Part shown: in pieces, positions 8,614 through 17,012 of the stretch | Layout: each line of letters begins with the position of its first letter | Numbering within the stretch: position 1 is the first letter of the stretch | Source of the DNA: Selenomonadaceae bacterium | GTDB lineage: Bacteria > Bacillota > Negativicutes > Selenomonadales > Selenomonadaceae | NCBI GenBank assembly: GCA_017427545.1 | Contig: JAFRSO010000026.1 | Location: forward strand, 1 to 48,808 | Reading direction: 5' to 3' | Length of the DNA stretch: 48,808 nt | The notes under the pieces: generated by a model | What the model saw: only the letters and a program-made list of their open reading frames with translations | What the model was told of the DNA's origin: nothing | Databases searched by the model: none | Program-made: the position numbers and the translations under genes

Positions 8614-10491
8614 TCAAGTTCGTTTGAACATTTTAGCAAGGTCGCCGGTTGAAAATTTTATAATCGTCGGCCGACCATGCGGGCATGTGTGAGGATGAGC
8701 AGTCGCTGAAAGTTCTTTTAGCAGAATTTCCATTTGCTGAAGGTTGAGTTCTTGACCGGCCTTGATTGCCGCCTTGCAAGCTGTCGTTGCCAAAACCGAT
8801 TGACGAATTTTTTTGGCAATGTCTTCCGCATCGTTCACGCCGTTGAAAATTTCCGCCAAAATTCCTCGGAAAAGATTTTCTGCGTCAGTGTCGGCGGCGT
8901 CAACCGGTATTGCCGTCAATCGAAATTCATTTTGACCGCTCGGCTCCAATGTGAATCCCAACTCCGCGAAGAGTGCCGAATTTTTTTCAATCAGCTCCGC
9001 CTCCCGCGAATCAAATTTCATGACGAGATGAATCAACAATCCCTGCGAAGGAATTTTTTCCGCGTAGCCGCTCAACCTGTCGAATAAAATTCTTTCATGC
9101 GCGGCATGCTGGTCGACGATATACAAATTTTTTCCGCCCTGCGCCACGATATAACATCGCGCCACTTGTCCAATCGGCTCAAGTTCAAGCTTAGGTTTTT
9201 CAACAGGCTCGGATTTTTTGACAGGTTCGGATTTTTTGACAGCCGCTTTCACCCCAATTCCTAATTCCTCATTCCTAATTCCTAATTGATTTGGCGGTGT
9301 GTTCCGTGATTCTAATTTCGTCAAAACTTTTTCCAAGTCAAAATCGTCTTGAGGTTTTTTCTTACGTTCGGAATTTTTTTTAGGCGGCGGCTCTTGAAAT
9401 TCATCGATCAAATTCAGCTGCTCGAAATGCGGCGTTTCAGGTGCGGCGGCAACTTCCGTCAAGTCATGTTCGACCGCCTCAACCTTGCCCTCGAAAACTT
9501 TGGCTTTACCCTCGACCGCCTCTCGAACCGAATAATAGACCGCCTTAAAAATTTTCCCCTCGTCCTCGAATTTTATTTCAATCTTCTGCGGGTGAACGTT
9601 CACGTCGATTGAATTTTGCGGCACTTCGATTATCACGATTGCCAGCGGAAAGCCCGTTTTCGGAATCAGCGATTTATACGCCTCGTCGACTGCCTTTGAG
9701 ATTGTGCGATTCTCAACGATGCGCCCGTTGACGATAAATGTTTGCCAACTGCGATAACTTTTTAAAATATTCGGCTTGGTGACATATCCCGTGAGTTTCA
9801 AATTTGATTCGTCATGGTTAATCGTCAGCAGCGAGTCTGTAAGTTCCGTACCGTAAATCGCGCTCAATGTGTCCGTCAAATTTCCGTTGCCGGGTGTCGC
9901 CAATGCAATGCGGTTGCCGTTGATGAATCTGAACGCGATATTGGGGCGGCTCAATGCAAGCTTAACCAGAAAGTCATTAATTTTATTGGCTTCAGTCGGA
10001 GTCGCCTTGAGGAATTTTAATCGCGCAGGCGTGTTGAAAAATAAATCCTCAACCAAAACCGTCGTCCCGACATTGCAGCCGACCTCGTGAGTATCTTGAA
10101 CTTTTCCGCCGTCAATGATAATTTTCGTGCCGAGTTCATCATCAGCGCGGCGCGTCTGCAACGTGAACTTCGACACTGCGGCAATCGTCGGAAGAGCTTC
10201 TCCCCTGAATCCCAGCGTAGAAATATTTTGCAAATCGGCGGCCTTGACAAGTTTACTGGTAGCGTGACGTTTCACGGCAAGTGCGGCGTCTTCACGATTC
10301 ATACCCGCGCCATTATCCGTCACACGAATCAGAGCTTTGCCGCCATTTTGAATTTCAATTTCGATACGACTTGCGCCCGCGTCGATTGAATTTTCCACAA
10401 GTTCCTTGACGCATGAGGCGGGACGTTCGACAACTTCACCCGCCGCAATTTTATTTATCGTGGCGGTGTCCAGGAGTTTAACATAAGCCAT
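8614..10491 (-). CDS. mutL: DNA mismatch repair protein MutL
   Basis: 625 residues. The GHKL ATPase N-terminus shows AAGEVVERPASCVKELVENS, DNGAGM and FRGEAL. The C-terminal dimerisation/endonuclease domain shows DQHAAHERILFD, ACKAAIKAGQ and CPHGRPT. The usual metal-binding motif DQHA-x2-E-x4-E ends here in Asp instead of Glu, a conservative change. GAGGT lies seven bases before the ATG. The linker (about residues 400-440) contains LGIRNEELGIG and KKSEPVKKSEPVEK, low-complexity stretches; the first is encoded by a heptamer repeat tract (9256-9288). mutS is not adjacent within the window. Confidence 0.97.
   Translation of the reverse strand: MAYVKLLDTATINKIAAGEVVERPASCVKELVENSIDAGASRIEIEIQNGGKALIRVTDNGAGMNREDAALAVKRHATSKLVKAADLQNISTLGFRGEALPTIAAVSKFTLQTRRADDELGTKIIIDGGKVQDTHEVGCNVGTTVLVEDLFFNTPARLKFLKATPTEANKINDFLVKLALSRPNIAFRFINGNRIALATPGNGNLTDTLSAIYGTELTDSLLTINHDESNLKLTGYVTKPNILKSYRSWQTFIVNGRIVENRTISKAVDEAYKSLIPKTGFPLAIVIIEVPQNSIDVNVHPQKIEIKFEDEGKIFKAVYYSVREAVEGKAKVFEGKVEAVEHDLTEVAAAPETPHFEQLNLIDEFQEPPPKKNSERKKKPQDDFDLEKVLTKLESRNTPPNQLGIRNEELGIGVKAAVKKSEPVKKSEPVEKPKLELEPIGQVARCYIVAQGGKNLYIVDQHAAHERILFDRLSGYAEKIPSQGLLIHLVMKFDSREAELIEKNSALFAELGFTLEPSGQNEFRLTAIPVDAADTDAENLFRGILAEIFNGVNDAEDIAKKIRQSVLATTACKAAIKAGQELNLQQMEILLKELSATAHPHTCPHGRPTIIKFSTGDLAKMFKRT
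9256..9288. repeat. mutL: Heptamer repeat tract inside mutL
   Basis: Four tandem NATTCCT heptamers plus a partial unit, in frame on the minus strand as LGIRNEELGI. It belongs to the same family as the intergenic tracts and lies in the tolerant linker between the ATPase and C-terminal domains. Confidence 0.85.
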
Positions 10492-10509
10492 CTGTTTACC
10501 TCACAAAAA

Positions 10510-10538
10510 ATTTTATGTTCATTATGTTCAATATGCAA
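10510..10538 (-). promoter_or_regulatory. Probable mutL promoter
   Basis: Minus strand: TTGCAT, 17-base spacer, TAAAAT, about 20 bases upstream of the mutL start. The spacer carries the repeat TGAACATAA/TGAACATAA, a possible operator. Confidence 0.5.
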
Positions 10539-10540
10539 TA

Positions 10541-10714
10541 TTTTTAGAAGCCGTCAAGGATGACGGCTAAGCCCGCGCACTGAGCGTGATGCGAAGTCTG
10601 CGGGCAATGAATGCTTGCGGGTAATCGCAACGTTAAAATCATGAGTGGTCAACGCCCCTGCGAGGCGTCCTTTCTTTTTGCTACTTTTTCTTTGGACGCG
10701 CAAAGAAAAAGTAG
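10541..10714 (+). repeat. 175-bp composite palindromic element, copy A
   Basis: Nearly identical to the reverse complement of 16801-16975. Parts in order: hairpin GCCGTCA-AGGA-TGACGGC; a GCCCGCGCACTGAGC block; a GCGGGTAATCGCAACGTT block; GCCCCTGCGAGGCG; and a perfect 14-base stem CTACTTTTTCTTTG with six-base loop. No open frame of its own. It looks like a non-autonomous repeat family rather than a gene. Confidence 0.85.
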
Positions 10715-10774
10715 AATACAATCATAAAAGAAAGTATGAGAATTTTATACCGCGACAAGAAATTTTTCAAGGCG

Positions 10775-10804
10775 TTGCAGAAATCAGCTGATACCTGTTA
10801 TAAT
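10775..10804 (+). promoter_or_regulatory. Promoter of the envelope/LPS gene cluster
   Basis: TTGCAG (10775-10780), 18-base spacer, TATAAT (10799-10804). It lies about 40 bases upstream of the ATG at 10844, with GGAGGG at 10831-10836 as the ribosome site. Confidence 0.7.
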
Positions 10805-10843
10805 CTGCTAAAAGTTCAAAGCTTAAACGCGGAGGGAATTGTA

Positions 10844-12082
10844 ATGAATTGGAAGAAAATTTTTTGCGGGGCATTGGCGGCGTCGATGATTTTTTCCGCG
10901 TCAATAGTCTGCAATGCGGCACCGGAGGAGTCAGCTAACGCCAAGCTTGCCAAAATTGAAATCGATACTTACGGCACGGAGCAAAGTGGCGCAATCCTCG
11001 ACAGAATCAGCCGCCTTGAAAAAAGTTACAACGGCGAAAATACTGCGGGCAACATGAATTCCCGAATTGATACGATATATTCCGCCCTTTACGAAAATGA
11101 AACCGAACCTTCACTTTTGGCGAAGATTAACGCGCTTGAGTGGAATGTCAATCACGAGGTTGCGAGCGGCGGCATTGACAGTCGGCTCACGGTCTTGGAA
11201 AATATGATTTTGGGCAAAGTCAGCGAAGGAACTTTCAGCGAGAGAATCAGCAAGCTTGCCAAAGAATCTTTCGGCGAAGAAATTTTACCGATTGTCCAAG
11301 TGCCGATTCCGACGAATTTGCTGGTTAAAGTCGTGACGACCGTACCTGTCGGCTCAAAAGTTCTTCAAGAGGGCGATATTATTCCGATAAAAGTTGCGGA
11401 AGATGTTTTTGTTGACGGCAGCTTAGTTTTTGCAAATGGTTTACCGGGTGAGGGCACTGTCACGAATGTCCACCGCGCAAAAAATATTTTCAGCAACGGC
11501 AAAATCGAAATTGACTTTAACACGATCAAGGCGATTGACGGTCAAGATGTCAAAGTTTTCACGGGCATTGAGGCGATTGACGAGATGAATGCCAAATCGA
11601 TGGCACGCGGCTTGAGCTTGTTGGGACAAACTTTTTCCGGCAAGAACAGCGGCATTGAAGAAATTTTCGTCCGCGGAAAAAATATCGACCTTCCCGCGGG
11701 CATTGAACTTTACGTTCAGATTAAATCGCCGATTGTCGTTTACGGCGTCAAAGTTCAAGAGGGTACCGGCAACACTTTCAACAACGGTGGGCTTTCCGAA
11801 GACGAGATGAATATCACTCCGCCGCCGCCTGAACCGAAATTGACTGTGACTGAACCGCCCGTTACTGAACCGACTACACCGCCTGCAACTGAACCCGAAC
11901 CGATAATTGAGCGCGTTGATCCTGAACCTCCCGCACCTTCAACACCTGCAACGCCTTCAACGCCTACAACGCCTTCGACACCTGCGCCGCCTGAACAATC
12001 GAATGTTGAGCCGCGTCCCGACGAAGGTAAAACTCTTGACGGTTACGACGGAGAAGTTATTGAGATAATTGACGAGGAATGA
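10844..12082 (+). CDS. Exported protein with helical repeats and Pro/Thr-rich tail
   Basis: 412 residues from the ATG at 10844 (GGAGGG seven bases upstream); an upstream in-frame start at 10736 would bury the signal peptide and is rejected. The signal peptide is MNWKKIFCGALAASMIFSAS with cleavage near CNAA. Residues about 30-145 hold three or four helical units of the form R-I-x-x-L-E-x3-G-x4-G. A globular domain follows (VGSKVLQEGDIIPIKVAEDV onward), then from about 325 a low-complexity Pro/Thr/Glu tail (PATPSTPTTPSTPAPP), likely wall- or periplasm-spanning. It overlaps the LptD-like gene by four bases (ATGA), so a periplasmic role in outer-membrane or LPS assembly is inferred. Family not recognised. 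Confidence 0.75.
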   Translation: MNWKKIFCGALAASMIFSASIVCNAAPEESANAKLAKIEIDTYGTEQSGAILDRISRLEKSYNGENTAGNMNSRIDTIYSALYENETEPSLLAKINALEWNVNHEVASGGIDSRLTVLENMILGKVSEGTFSERISKLAKESFGEEILPIVQVPIPTNLLVKVVTTVPVGSKVLQEGDIIPIKVAEDVFVDGSLVFANGLPGEGTVTNVHRAKNIFSNGKIEIDFNTIKAIDGQDVKVFTGIEAIDEMNAKSMARGLSLLGQTFSGKNSGIEEIFVRGKNIDLPAGIELYVQIKSPIVVYGVKVQEGTGNTFNNGGLSEDEMNITPPPPEPKLTVTEPPVTEPTTPPATEPEPIIERVDPEPPAPSTPATPSTPTTPSTPAPPEQSNVEPRPDEGKTLDGYDGEVIEIIDEE

Positions 12083-13611
12083 TGATGAAAAAATTTTTGG
12101 GCGTCGTATGTGCAGCACTTTTTCTTACGTCGACGGCGGAAGCTGTTTACGAGGCAAAATCTGACACGGGCACGGGGCTTTTCGACTACATAGAAAATCG
12201 GCGACGTGAGGCTCGCGAAAAACAGTTGACTGAAGAGCAAGAAAAATTATTGATGGACATTGACACGGCGATAGAAAATCTTCCGCATGAATATCACGAC
12301 GGTGACCCGATACCCGCAGTCTTTGAAGGCGATGATTTGGTTTACTATTCCGGCAGCGGTGAATTCATTGCCACGGGGAAGGTCGATATAATTCAGCTTG
12401 AAGGCTATCGTTTCCAAAGTGAAGAGGCTACGGGCAATGTCAAAGAGCAAGTTGTTCGCGTCGAAGACAGAGGGCATTTCCTTCAGCTGATGGAAGGCGC
12501 GCCGCGTGTCACTCTCGACGGCTACAAAACTGTTTACAATTACGGCACGAAGACCGGCACTATGGGCGCGGCTAACGGTAAGGCAGGCGAATATTATTTG
12601 ACGGGCAAGCGGTTTGAATTTTACCCTGATCACATTGTCGTTTATGACGGCACGCAGACTAAATGCGGCGCGAAGTCTCCCGATTATCATTTGAGTGCGG
12701 AGCGCATGGAAATTTGGCCGGAGCAAGTTATCCGCATGTACAACGTCAAGTTTTGGATTAAAAATAAAGTCGTCGGCACCAAGGCTTATGAGGAACGCAG
12801 CATGGAGGAGAAGGAGCAAAATTATTTCCCGCGCGTCGGCTACAATTCAGATCACGGCGTTTATATTCGGGATAATTTTGAAATCCCGCTCATGAAACAT
12901 CTTGATTTGCTTATCGGCGCGTACATTGAGACTAAAAAAGGCTTCCGCAGTAAGGCCGAATTGGCTTACGGCAACCGCAATGTTCACGCCTGGCTTAAGT
13001 ATGGTTTTTATGATGACAGTGATGCGCGTTGGATTCAAAAGGAACCGTCGCTGGATATTGTTTACAGTAAGCATTTGGGGAACGCGTTGCCGTTGAGTTA
13101 TAAGATTGAGGGCGAGATTGGTCATTGGCGGCAAAATAACGTTGCCAGCACGCATCAAGAGTACGAATTTAAATTATTCCACGACCCGATTATCATGGGG
13201 AAATATTTTTTGTTCCTCGACACCGGCTACAAAATCACTAAGGACGAGGCTAAAAATAATAGATCCGGCAATTCGACCGTCAAGGGCTCAAGCTATGGAA
13301 TTTTGCTGGGCAGTGAGTTCGACGACAGACTTGCGGCTTATATCGGCTTCTCCTATGATAAAAATAATTCGACCAACTCGCTGTTTAATTACGATGTTGA
13401 CGATTACTCGAAAAAATTTCAAACGGGTGTGAGTTATTGGTTGACACCGAAAGATCGTATCGTTATCGGTGCGAAATGGGACGCCGATAAAAGTCGCCTT
13501 GAAGACGTGGATTATTATTGGTATCATGATTTGCATTGCTCGCAGGCGGTTCTTCGTTGGCGCGGCAAGCGTAAAAAATTGGAAGTTCATTGGGAGTTTG
13601 TGCCGTGGTAA
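12079..13611 (+). CDS. LptD/OstA-like LPS assembly outer-membrane protein
   Basis: Up to 510 residues; three consecutive ATGs (12079, 12082, 12085) follow GAGGA, and 12082 or 12085 fits the spacing best. Signal peptide MKKFLGVVCAALFLTSTAEA. An OstA-type domain follows (LVYYSGSGEFIATGKVDIIQ; later EYYLTGKRFEFYPDHIVVYD and YHLSAERMEIWPEQ), then beta-strand-rich barrel sequence ending HWEFVPW. LptD inserts LPS into the outer leaflet. This one is shorter than the usual 700-800 residues, so it is a reduced barrel or a paralogue specialised for Negativicutes. Co-transcribed with a glycosyltransferase and heptose genes, supporting an LPS role. Confidence 0.75.
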   Translation: MMMKKFLGVVCAALFLTSTAEAVYEAKSDTGTGLFDYIENRRREAREKQLTEEQEKLLMDIDTAIENLPHEYHDGDPIPAVFEGDDLVYYSGSGEFIATGKVDIIQLEGYRFQSEEATGNVKEQVVRVEDRGHFLQLMEGAPRVTLDGYKTVYNYGTKTGTMGAANGKAGEYYLTGKRFEFYPDHIVVYDGTQTKCGAKSPDYHLSAERMEIWPEQVIRMYNVKFWIKNKVVGTKAYEERSMEEKEQNYFPRVGYNSDHGVYIRDNFEIPLMKHLDLLIGAYIETKKGFRSKAELAYGNRNVHAWLKYGFYDDSDARWIQKEPSLDIVYSKHLGNALPLSYKIEGEIGHWRQNNVASTHQEYEFKLFHDPIIMGKYFLFLDTGYKITKDEAKNNRSGNSTVKGSSYGILLGSEFDDRLAAYIGFSYDKNNSTNSLFNYDVDDYSKKFQTGVSYWLTPKDRIVIGAKWDADKSRLEDVDYYWYHDLHCSQAVLRWRGKRKKLEVHWEFVPW

Positions 13612-15113
13612 ATGTTTTATTTCTGCTAATCGTTTCATTAATTCTATTTTTTTTTGGAAGCTGGCTAATCCCGATAACCGACCCGACCGAATCGGTTTAC
13701 GTCTTGACGGCAAAAGAAATGTTAGCGGCGGGGGATTGGTTATCGCCACGCATTTACGGTGATTTTTGGTTCGACAAGCCGATAATGTTTTATTGGGAAC
13801 TTTTGGTTGCGTACAAAATTTTCGGCGTCGGAGAATTCGCATCAAGATTTTTTCCGGCAGTCTTCGCGACGCTCGGATTGCTGATAACGTATTTTTTCGG
13901 GACAAAACTCTACAATCAGAAAATCGGATTCGCGGCGGCAATATTGCTTGCAACTTCGCTGGAGTATTGGTACCTCGCGCACGCCGTGATAACCGATATG
14001 ACGCTGTTGGTAATGTTTTCACTCACGCTGATAACATTTTTCCTCGGCTATCAAGCAAACAATCCGCGGCTGTATTTAATATCGTTTGCGGCGTCGGGAG
14101 TGGCGGTCTTAACGAAAGGCCCGATAGGATTTTTCTTGCCCGGACTGATAATTTTAATTTTCTTGGCGTGGCAGGGCGACTTTCGACATTTGAAGAAACT
14201 CTTCCGCGTAAAAAATTTTTTAGTGTTCGCGGCGATTGTGGCAATTTGGTATTTGCCGATGACGCTGATTCACGGCATGGAGTTCGTTGAAAATTTTTTG
14301 GGCGTGCATAATTTCTTGCGGGCGACAGTTTCGGAATATCCCAAAACCGATGTATGGTATTATTACTTGCTGATTTCGGCGATAGGATTTTTCCCGTGGT
14401 CAATTCCGCTGATATCCGCCGCGATAAAAAAATTTTTCCGACGCGCAGAACTTTTCGTTGAGGAAGGACGCTTGCCGACTTTCGACGCTCACGAAAAATT
14501 TTTAATCGTCTGGGCGGCGACGGTAATAATTTTCTTCCAACTCTGCGCGACAAAATATATAACTTACACCTTGCCCGCTATGATCCCGATAGCAATTTTC
14601 GTGGCAAGATATTTCGTCAACCGCTGGAAAATTTTTGTCGGAATAGCGGTCGGCACGCTGATACTTTTCCCGCTGATTTTGGGATTCGTGGCATTGCCGG
14701 CAGCTGAAGAAAATTCTGCTCGTCGTGAAGCTGAAATGATTTTGCCGCTAATCAACGATAACACTTGCATCGTCAGTTACAGCATGGCATATCCGAGTTC
14801 AATGGTTTTTTATACGGACGAGAAAGTTTATCGGCTGGTGTCGTACAATGACTATGAATACCTCCGCCCGAAGAAAATGACTTGGACGAGTAAAAATGTT
14901 ATGCCGTTCATGATGTTTTACGAACTGCCCGAAAATAAAAAGATTGTGGCGGTCTTGAGCGTCGAATATGAAAAAAGTTTTTTCAAAAGAGTGTCGGGAA
15001 AGTGGAAACTCATCGGCGAAATTCCGAAAGGTGAGCTTGAATCACTTGTCGAAAAAATTTTCTATGGTCGTGAGCAGCGCAAGATCAAATGTAAAATTTA
15101 TGTTAGGGAGTAG
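13605..15113 (+). CDS. ArnT/PMT-family (GT83-like) membrane glycosyltransferase
   Basis: 502 residues from a GTG at 13605, overlapping the previous stop by seven bases with TTGGGAG upstream. Many hydrophobic helices. The N-terminal loop DPTESVYVLTAKEMLAAGDW and DFWFDKPIMFYWELLVAYKI are the hallmarks of ArnT/dolichyl-phosphate-mannosyltransferase-like enzymes, which use polyprenyl-phosphate sugars at the outer face of the inner membrane. LTKGPIGFFLPGLI is another conserved loop. The short soluble C-terminal part (about 370-502) is periplasmic. Beside LPS core genes, lipid A or core decoration is the likely job. The end VRE-stop is encoded by TAGGGAG repeat units. Confidence 0.85.
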   Translation: MVNVLFLLIVSLILFFFGSWLIPITDPTESVYVLTAKEMLAAGDWLSPRIYGDFWFDKPIMFYWELLVAYKIFGVGEFASRFFPAVFATLGLLITYFFGTKLYNQKIGFAAAILLATSLEYWYLAHAVITDMTLLVMFSLTLITFFLGYQANNPRLYLISFAASGVAVLTKGPIGFFLPGLIILIFLAWQGDFRHLKKLFRVKNFLVFAAIVAIWYLPMTLIHGMEFVENFLGVHNFLRATVSEYPKTDVWYYYLLISAIGFFPWSIPLISAAIKKFFRRAELFVEEGRLPTFDAHEKFLIVWAATVIIFFQLCATKYITYTLPAMIPIAIFVARYFVNRWKIFVGIAVGTLILFPLILGFVALPAAEENSARREAEMILPLINDNTCIVSYSMAYPSSMVFYTDEKVYRLVSYNDYEYLRPKKMTWTSKNVMPFMMFYELPENKKIVAVLSVEYEKSFFKRVSGKWKLIGEIPKGELESLVEKIFYGREQRKIKCKIYVRE

Positions 15114-15130
15114 AAAGTAGGGAGTAGATT
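15103..15130. repeat. Heptamer repeat at ArnT-like stop, supplying next ribosome site
   Basis: TAGGGAG/TAGAAAG/TAGGGAG/TAG units overlap the stop codon (TAG, 15111-15113). The last GGGAG lies just upstream of the GNAT start and probably acts as its Shine-Dalgarno sequence. Confidence 0.8.
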
Positions 15131-15133
15131 AAA

Positions 15134-15625
15134 ATGGCGGTTAAAGTTATTCCGTATGATAAAAAATTTGTCGGCGACGCGATTAAAATTTGGAATGAAA
15201 TTGTTCGTGAGGGCATTGCTTTTCCGCAAGAGGATGTGCTTGACGAGGTGACGGGCGACGAATTTTTCAAGGCGCAATCGTTCACGGGTTTGGCTGTCGA
15301 CGGTGACGAAATTTTAGCGTTGTACATTCTCCACCCGAATAACGTCGGAAGATGCGGTCACATCAGCAACGCAAGCTACGCGGTTCGTTCAGACATGCGC
15401 GGTCGGCATATCGGCGAAATTATCGTCAAGGATTGCATTGCCAAGGCTCGCGAACTCGGCTTTAGAATTCTGCAATTCAACGCGGTTGTCGCCACGAACA
15501 TTCACGCCCGCCATTTATACCGGCGATTGGGTTTCACGGAGCTTGGCACGATTCCCGGCGGCTTTCGTATGCCTGACGGGTCGTTTGAAGATATTGTTCC
15601 GCAATTTATAGTGATTAGTGATTAG
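15134..15625 (+). CDS. GNAT family N-acetyltransferase
   Basis: 163 residues, the full length of a GNAT domain. SNASYAVRSDMRGRHIGEII is motif A, the acetyl-CoA pyrophosphate loop (R-x-x-G-R/H-x-G), and FNAVVATNIHARHLYRRLGF is motif B. The acceptor is not readable; similar stand-alone GNATs act on small molecules or protein N-termini. It sits in the envelope operon 20 bases after the ArnT-like gene, which may mean sugar N-acetylation, but that is only context. The last four residues VISD and the stop are encoded by the GTGATTAGTGATTAG repeat, as in the unrelated gene at 34216. Confidence 0.85.
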   Translation: MAVKVIPYDKKFVGDAIKIWNEIVREGIAFPQEDVLDEVTGDEFFKAQSFTGLAVDGDEILALYILHPNNVGRCGHISNASYAVRSDMRGRHIGEIIVKDCIAKARELGFRILQFNAVVATNIHARHLYRRLGFTELGTIPGGFRMPDGSFEDIVPQFIVISD

Positions 15626-15710
15626 TGGTTAGTGATTAGTGATTAGATTGCGATATTGCAAGTAGTCAAAGTGCCAGTAACTTGCAATCTGGCAATCTCG
15701 CAATCTTGTT
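15611..15710. repeat. Heptamer repeats and imperfect dyad between GNAT and heptose kinase genes
   Basis: Five TAGTGAT-type heptamers run through the GNAT stop. They are followed by a GATTGCGATATTGCAAG arm and an imperfect complementary arm made of repeated GCAATCT units, able to pair as one long hairpin. Confidence 0.75.
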
Positions 15711-15748
15711 CCCTGCTCGCCCTAATCCCTAAACAGGAGGTTGGCAAG

Positions 15749-16741
15749 TTGCAAGAACTCATCAGCATTACCAACAAAATGCATGGCAAGAAAGTTTTAG
15801 TTATCGGCGACATTGTGGCCGACGTTTATGTTGACGGACGAATTTCCAGGATTTCCCGCGAGGCTCCCGTATTGATTTTGGAAAAAGCCGGTGAAAAAGT
15901 TGTTGCAGGAGGCGCGGCAAATGTTGTGGCAAATGCGGCGACACTCGGTGCGGAAGTTTACGCTATCGGCGTTATCGGCGACGACAATCACGCGGAGAGC
16001 TTGCGGAATATTTTTAAGGAACTCGACGTTCACATTGAGGGGCTTGTTCGCGATAAATCTCGTCCGACGATTTCAAAGACGAGAATTATTGCGGGCGGCA
16101 GGGCGACTGTCAGTCAACAAATTGTCCGCATTGACAACGAGAGTAAAGAGCCGCTCGGCAAAAAAGTTGAGGCTGAACTTATCGCGAAGATTGATAAAAT
16201 TTTGCCGAAGGTCGACGGAATTATCATGAGTGATTACGGTTCCGGCACGATAACTTCAAATGCCCGCAAGCTGATTACGCGTTTTGCCGGCAAGAAAAAA
16301 ATTCCCAACATTGTCGATTCGCGCTACAATATCGGCGACTTTGAGGGCGTCGGCTACGTCAAGCAAAATGATTCGGAGTTGGGAGCATTTGTCGGCTGTC
16401 CGATTAATGATGTGACGGATTTAATCGGCGCGGGCACGAAAATTTTAACCAAACTCAACGTCGACGGAGTTTTAATCACGCGCGGTGAAATGGGCATGAG
16501 TTTGTTTGAACGCAATGGCGCGGCGCATCACATACCGGTTAGCGATATGAGCGAAGTTTACGACGTTTCGGGCGCGGGTGATACTTGCGTTGCGGCATTT
16601 TTGTTGGCATTGACGACGGGGGCGGCTCCTGCACTTGCGGCAAAAATTTCAAACTTCGCGGCGGGCATTGCCGTCAGGAAACTCGGTACAAGTACTGTCA
16701 GCGCGACGGAATTAATTGCAACTTTGGAGCGTGCGAGGTGA
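15749..16741 (+). CDS. rfaE1: D-glycero-beta-D-manno-heptose-7-phosphate kinase (HldE N-terminal half)
   Basis: 330 residues from TTG 15749, eight bases after a perfect AGGAGG; the frame is open further upstream to 15656 but that part is repeat-derived. PfkB/ribokinase fold: KVLVIGDIVADVYVDGRISR, EKVVAGGAANVVANAATLGA, and the C-terminal signature DVSGAGDTCVAAFLLAL carrying the catalytic Asp. It phosphorylates heptose-7-phosphate at C1 for ADP-heptose synthesis. Kinase and adenylyltransferase are separate genes here, split by copy B of the repeat element, unlike the fused enterobacterial HldE. Confidence 0.93.
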   Translation: MQELISITNKMHGKKVLVIGDIVADVYVDGRISRISREAPVLILEKAGEKVVAGGAANVVANAATLGAEVYAIGVIGDDNHAESLRNIFKELDVHIEGLVRDKSRPTISKTRIIAGGRATVSQQIVRIDNESKEPLGKKVEAELIAKIDKILPKVDGIIMSDYGSGTITSNARKLITRFAGKKKIPNIVDSRYNIGDFEGVGYVKQNDSELGAFVGCPINDVTDLIGAGTKILTKLNVDGVLITRGEMGMSLFERNGAAHHIPVSDMSEVYDVSGAGDTCVAAFLLALTTGAAPALAAKISNFAAGIAVRKLGTSTVSATELIATLERAR

Positions 16742-16800
16742 GCTGCCAGCCGAGGCGTATTGAATAATTTTATGTTTAAAGCTACTTTGTGTTTATTGAA

Positions 16801-16975
16801 CTACTTTTTCTTTGCGCGTCCAAAGAAAAAGTAGCAAAAAGAAAAGACGCCTCGCAGGGGCGTTGAGTCTTCATGACTTTAACGTTGCGATTACCCGCAA
16901 GGTAGAGTTGCCCGCAGACTTCGCATCACGCTCAGTGCGCGGGCAGAGCCGTCATCCTTGACGGCTTCTAAAAAA
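16801..16975 (-). repeat. 175-bp composite palindromic element, copy B (inverted)
   Basis: The reverse complement matches 10541-10714 with only a few substitutions. It begins with the perfect 14-base stem CTACTTTTTCTTTG/CAAAGAAAAAGTAG around CGCGTC and ends with the GCCGTCA/TGACGGC hairpin. It lies between the two heptose genes and may attenuate or terminate transcription from the first. Confidence 0.85.
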
Positions 16976-17012
16976 TTCCTTATTCCTTGTTCCTTTAAAC
17001 AGGAGAAATAAA

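Larger units (their letters stand above)
10492..10843. other. Intergenic region between divergent mutL and the envelope cluster
   Basis: 352 bases without a called gene. It holds the mutL promoter (10510-10538, minus), copy A of the 175-bp composite element (10541-10714) and the promoter (10775-10804, plus) of the envelope cluster. A short open frame from 10736 into the next gene is discounted because it lacks a ribosome site. Confidence 0.8.

Noticed and set aside
10736..10843. Upstream extension of the Pro-rich protein to 10736
   Set aside because: It would include the promoter and ribosome site and place the signal peptide 36 residues inside the protein.
15656..15748. Upstream start of the heptose kinase
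   Set aside because: The extra residues come from the intergenic dyad and repeats; AGGAGG is correctly placed for the TTG at 15749.
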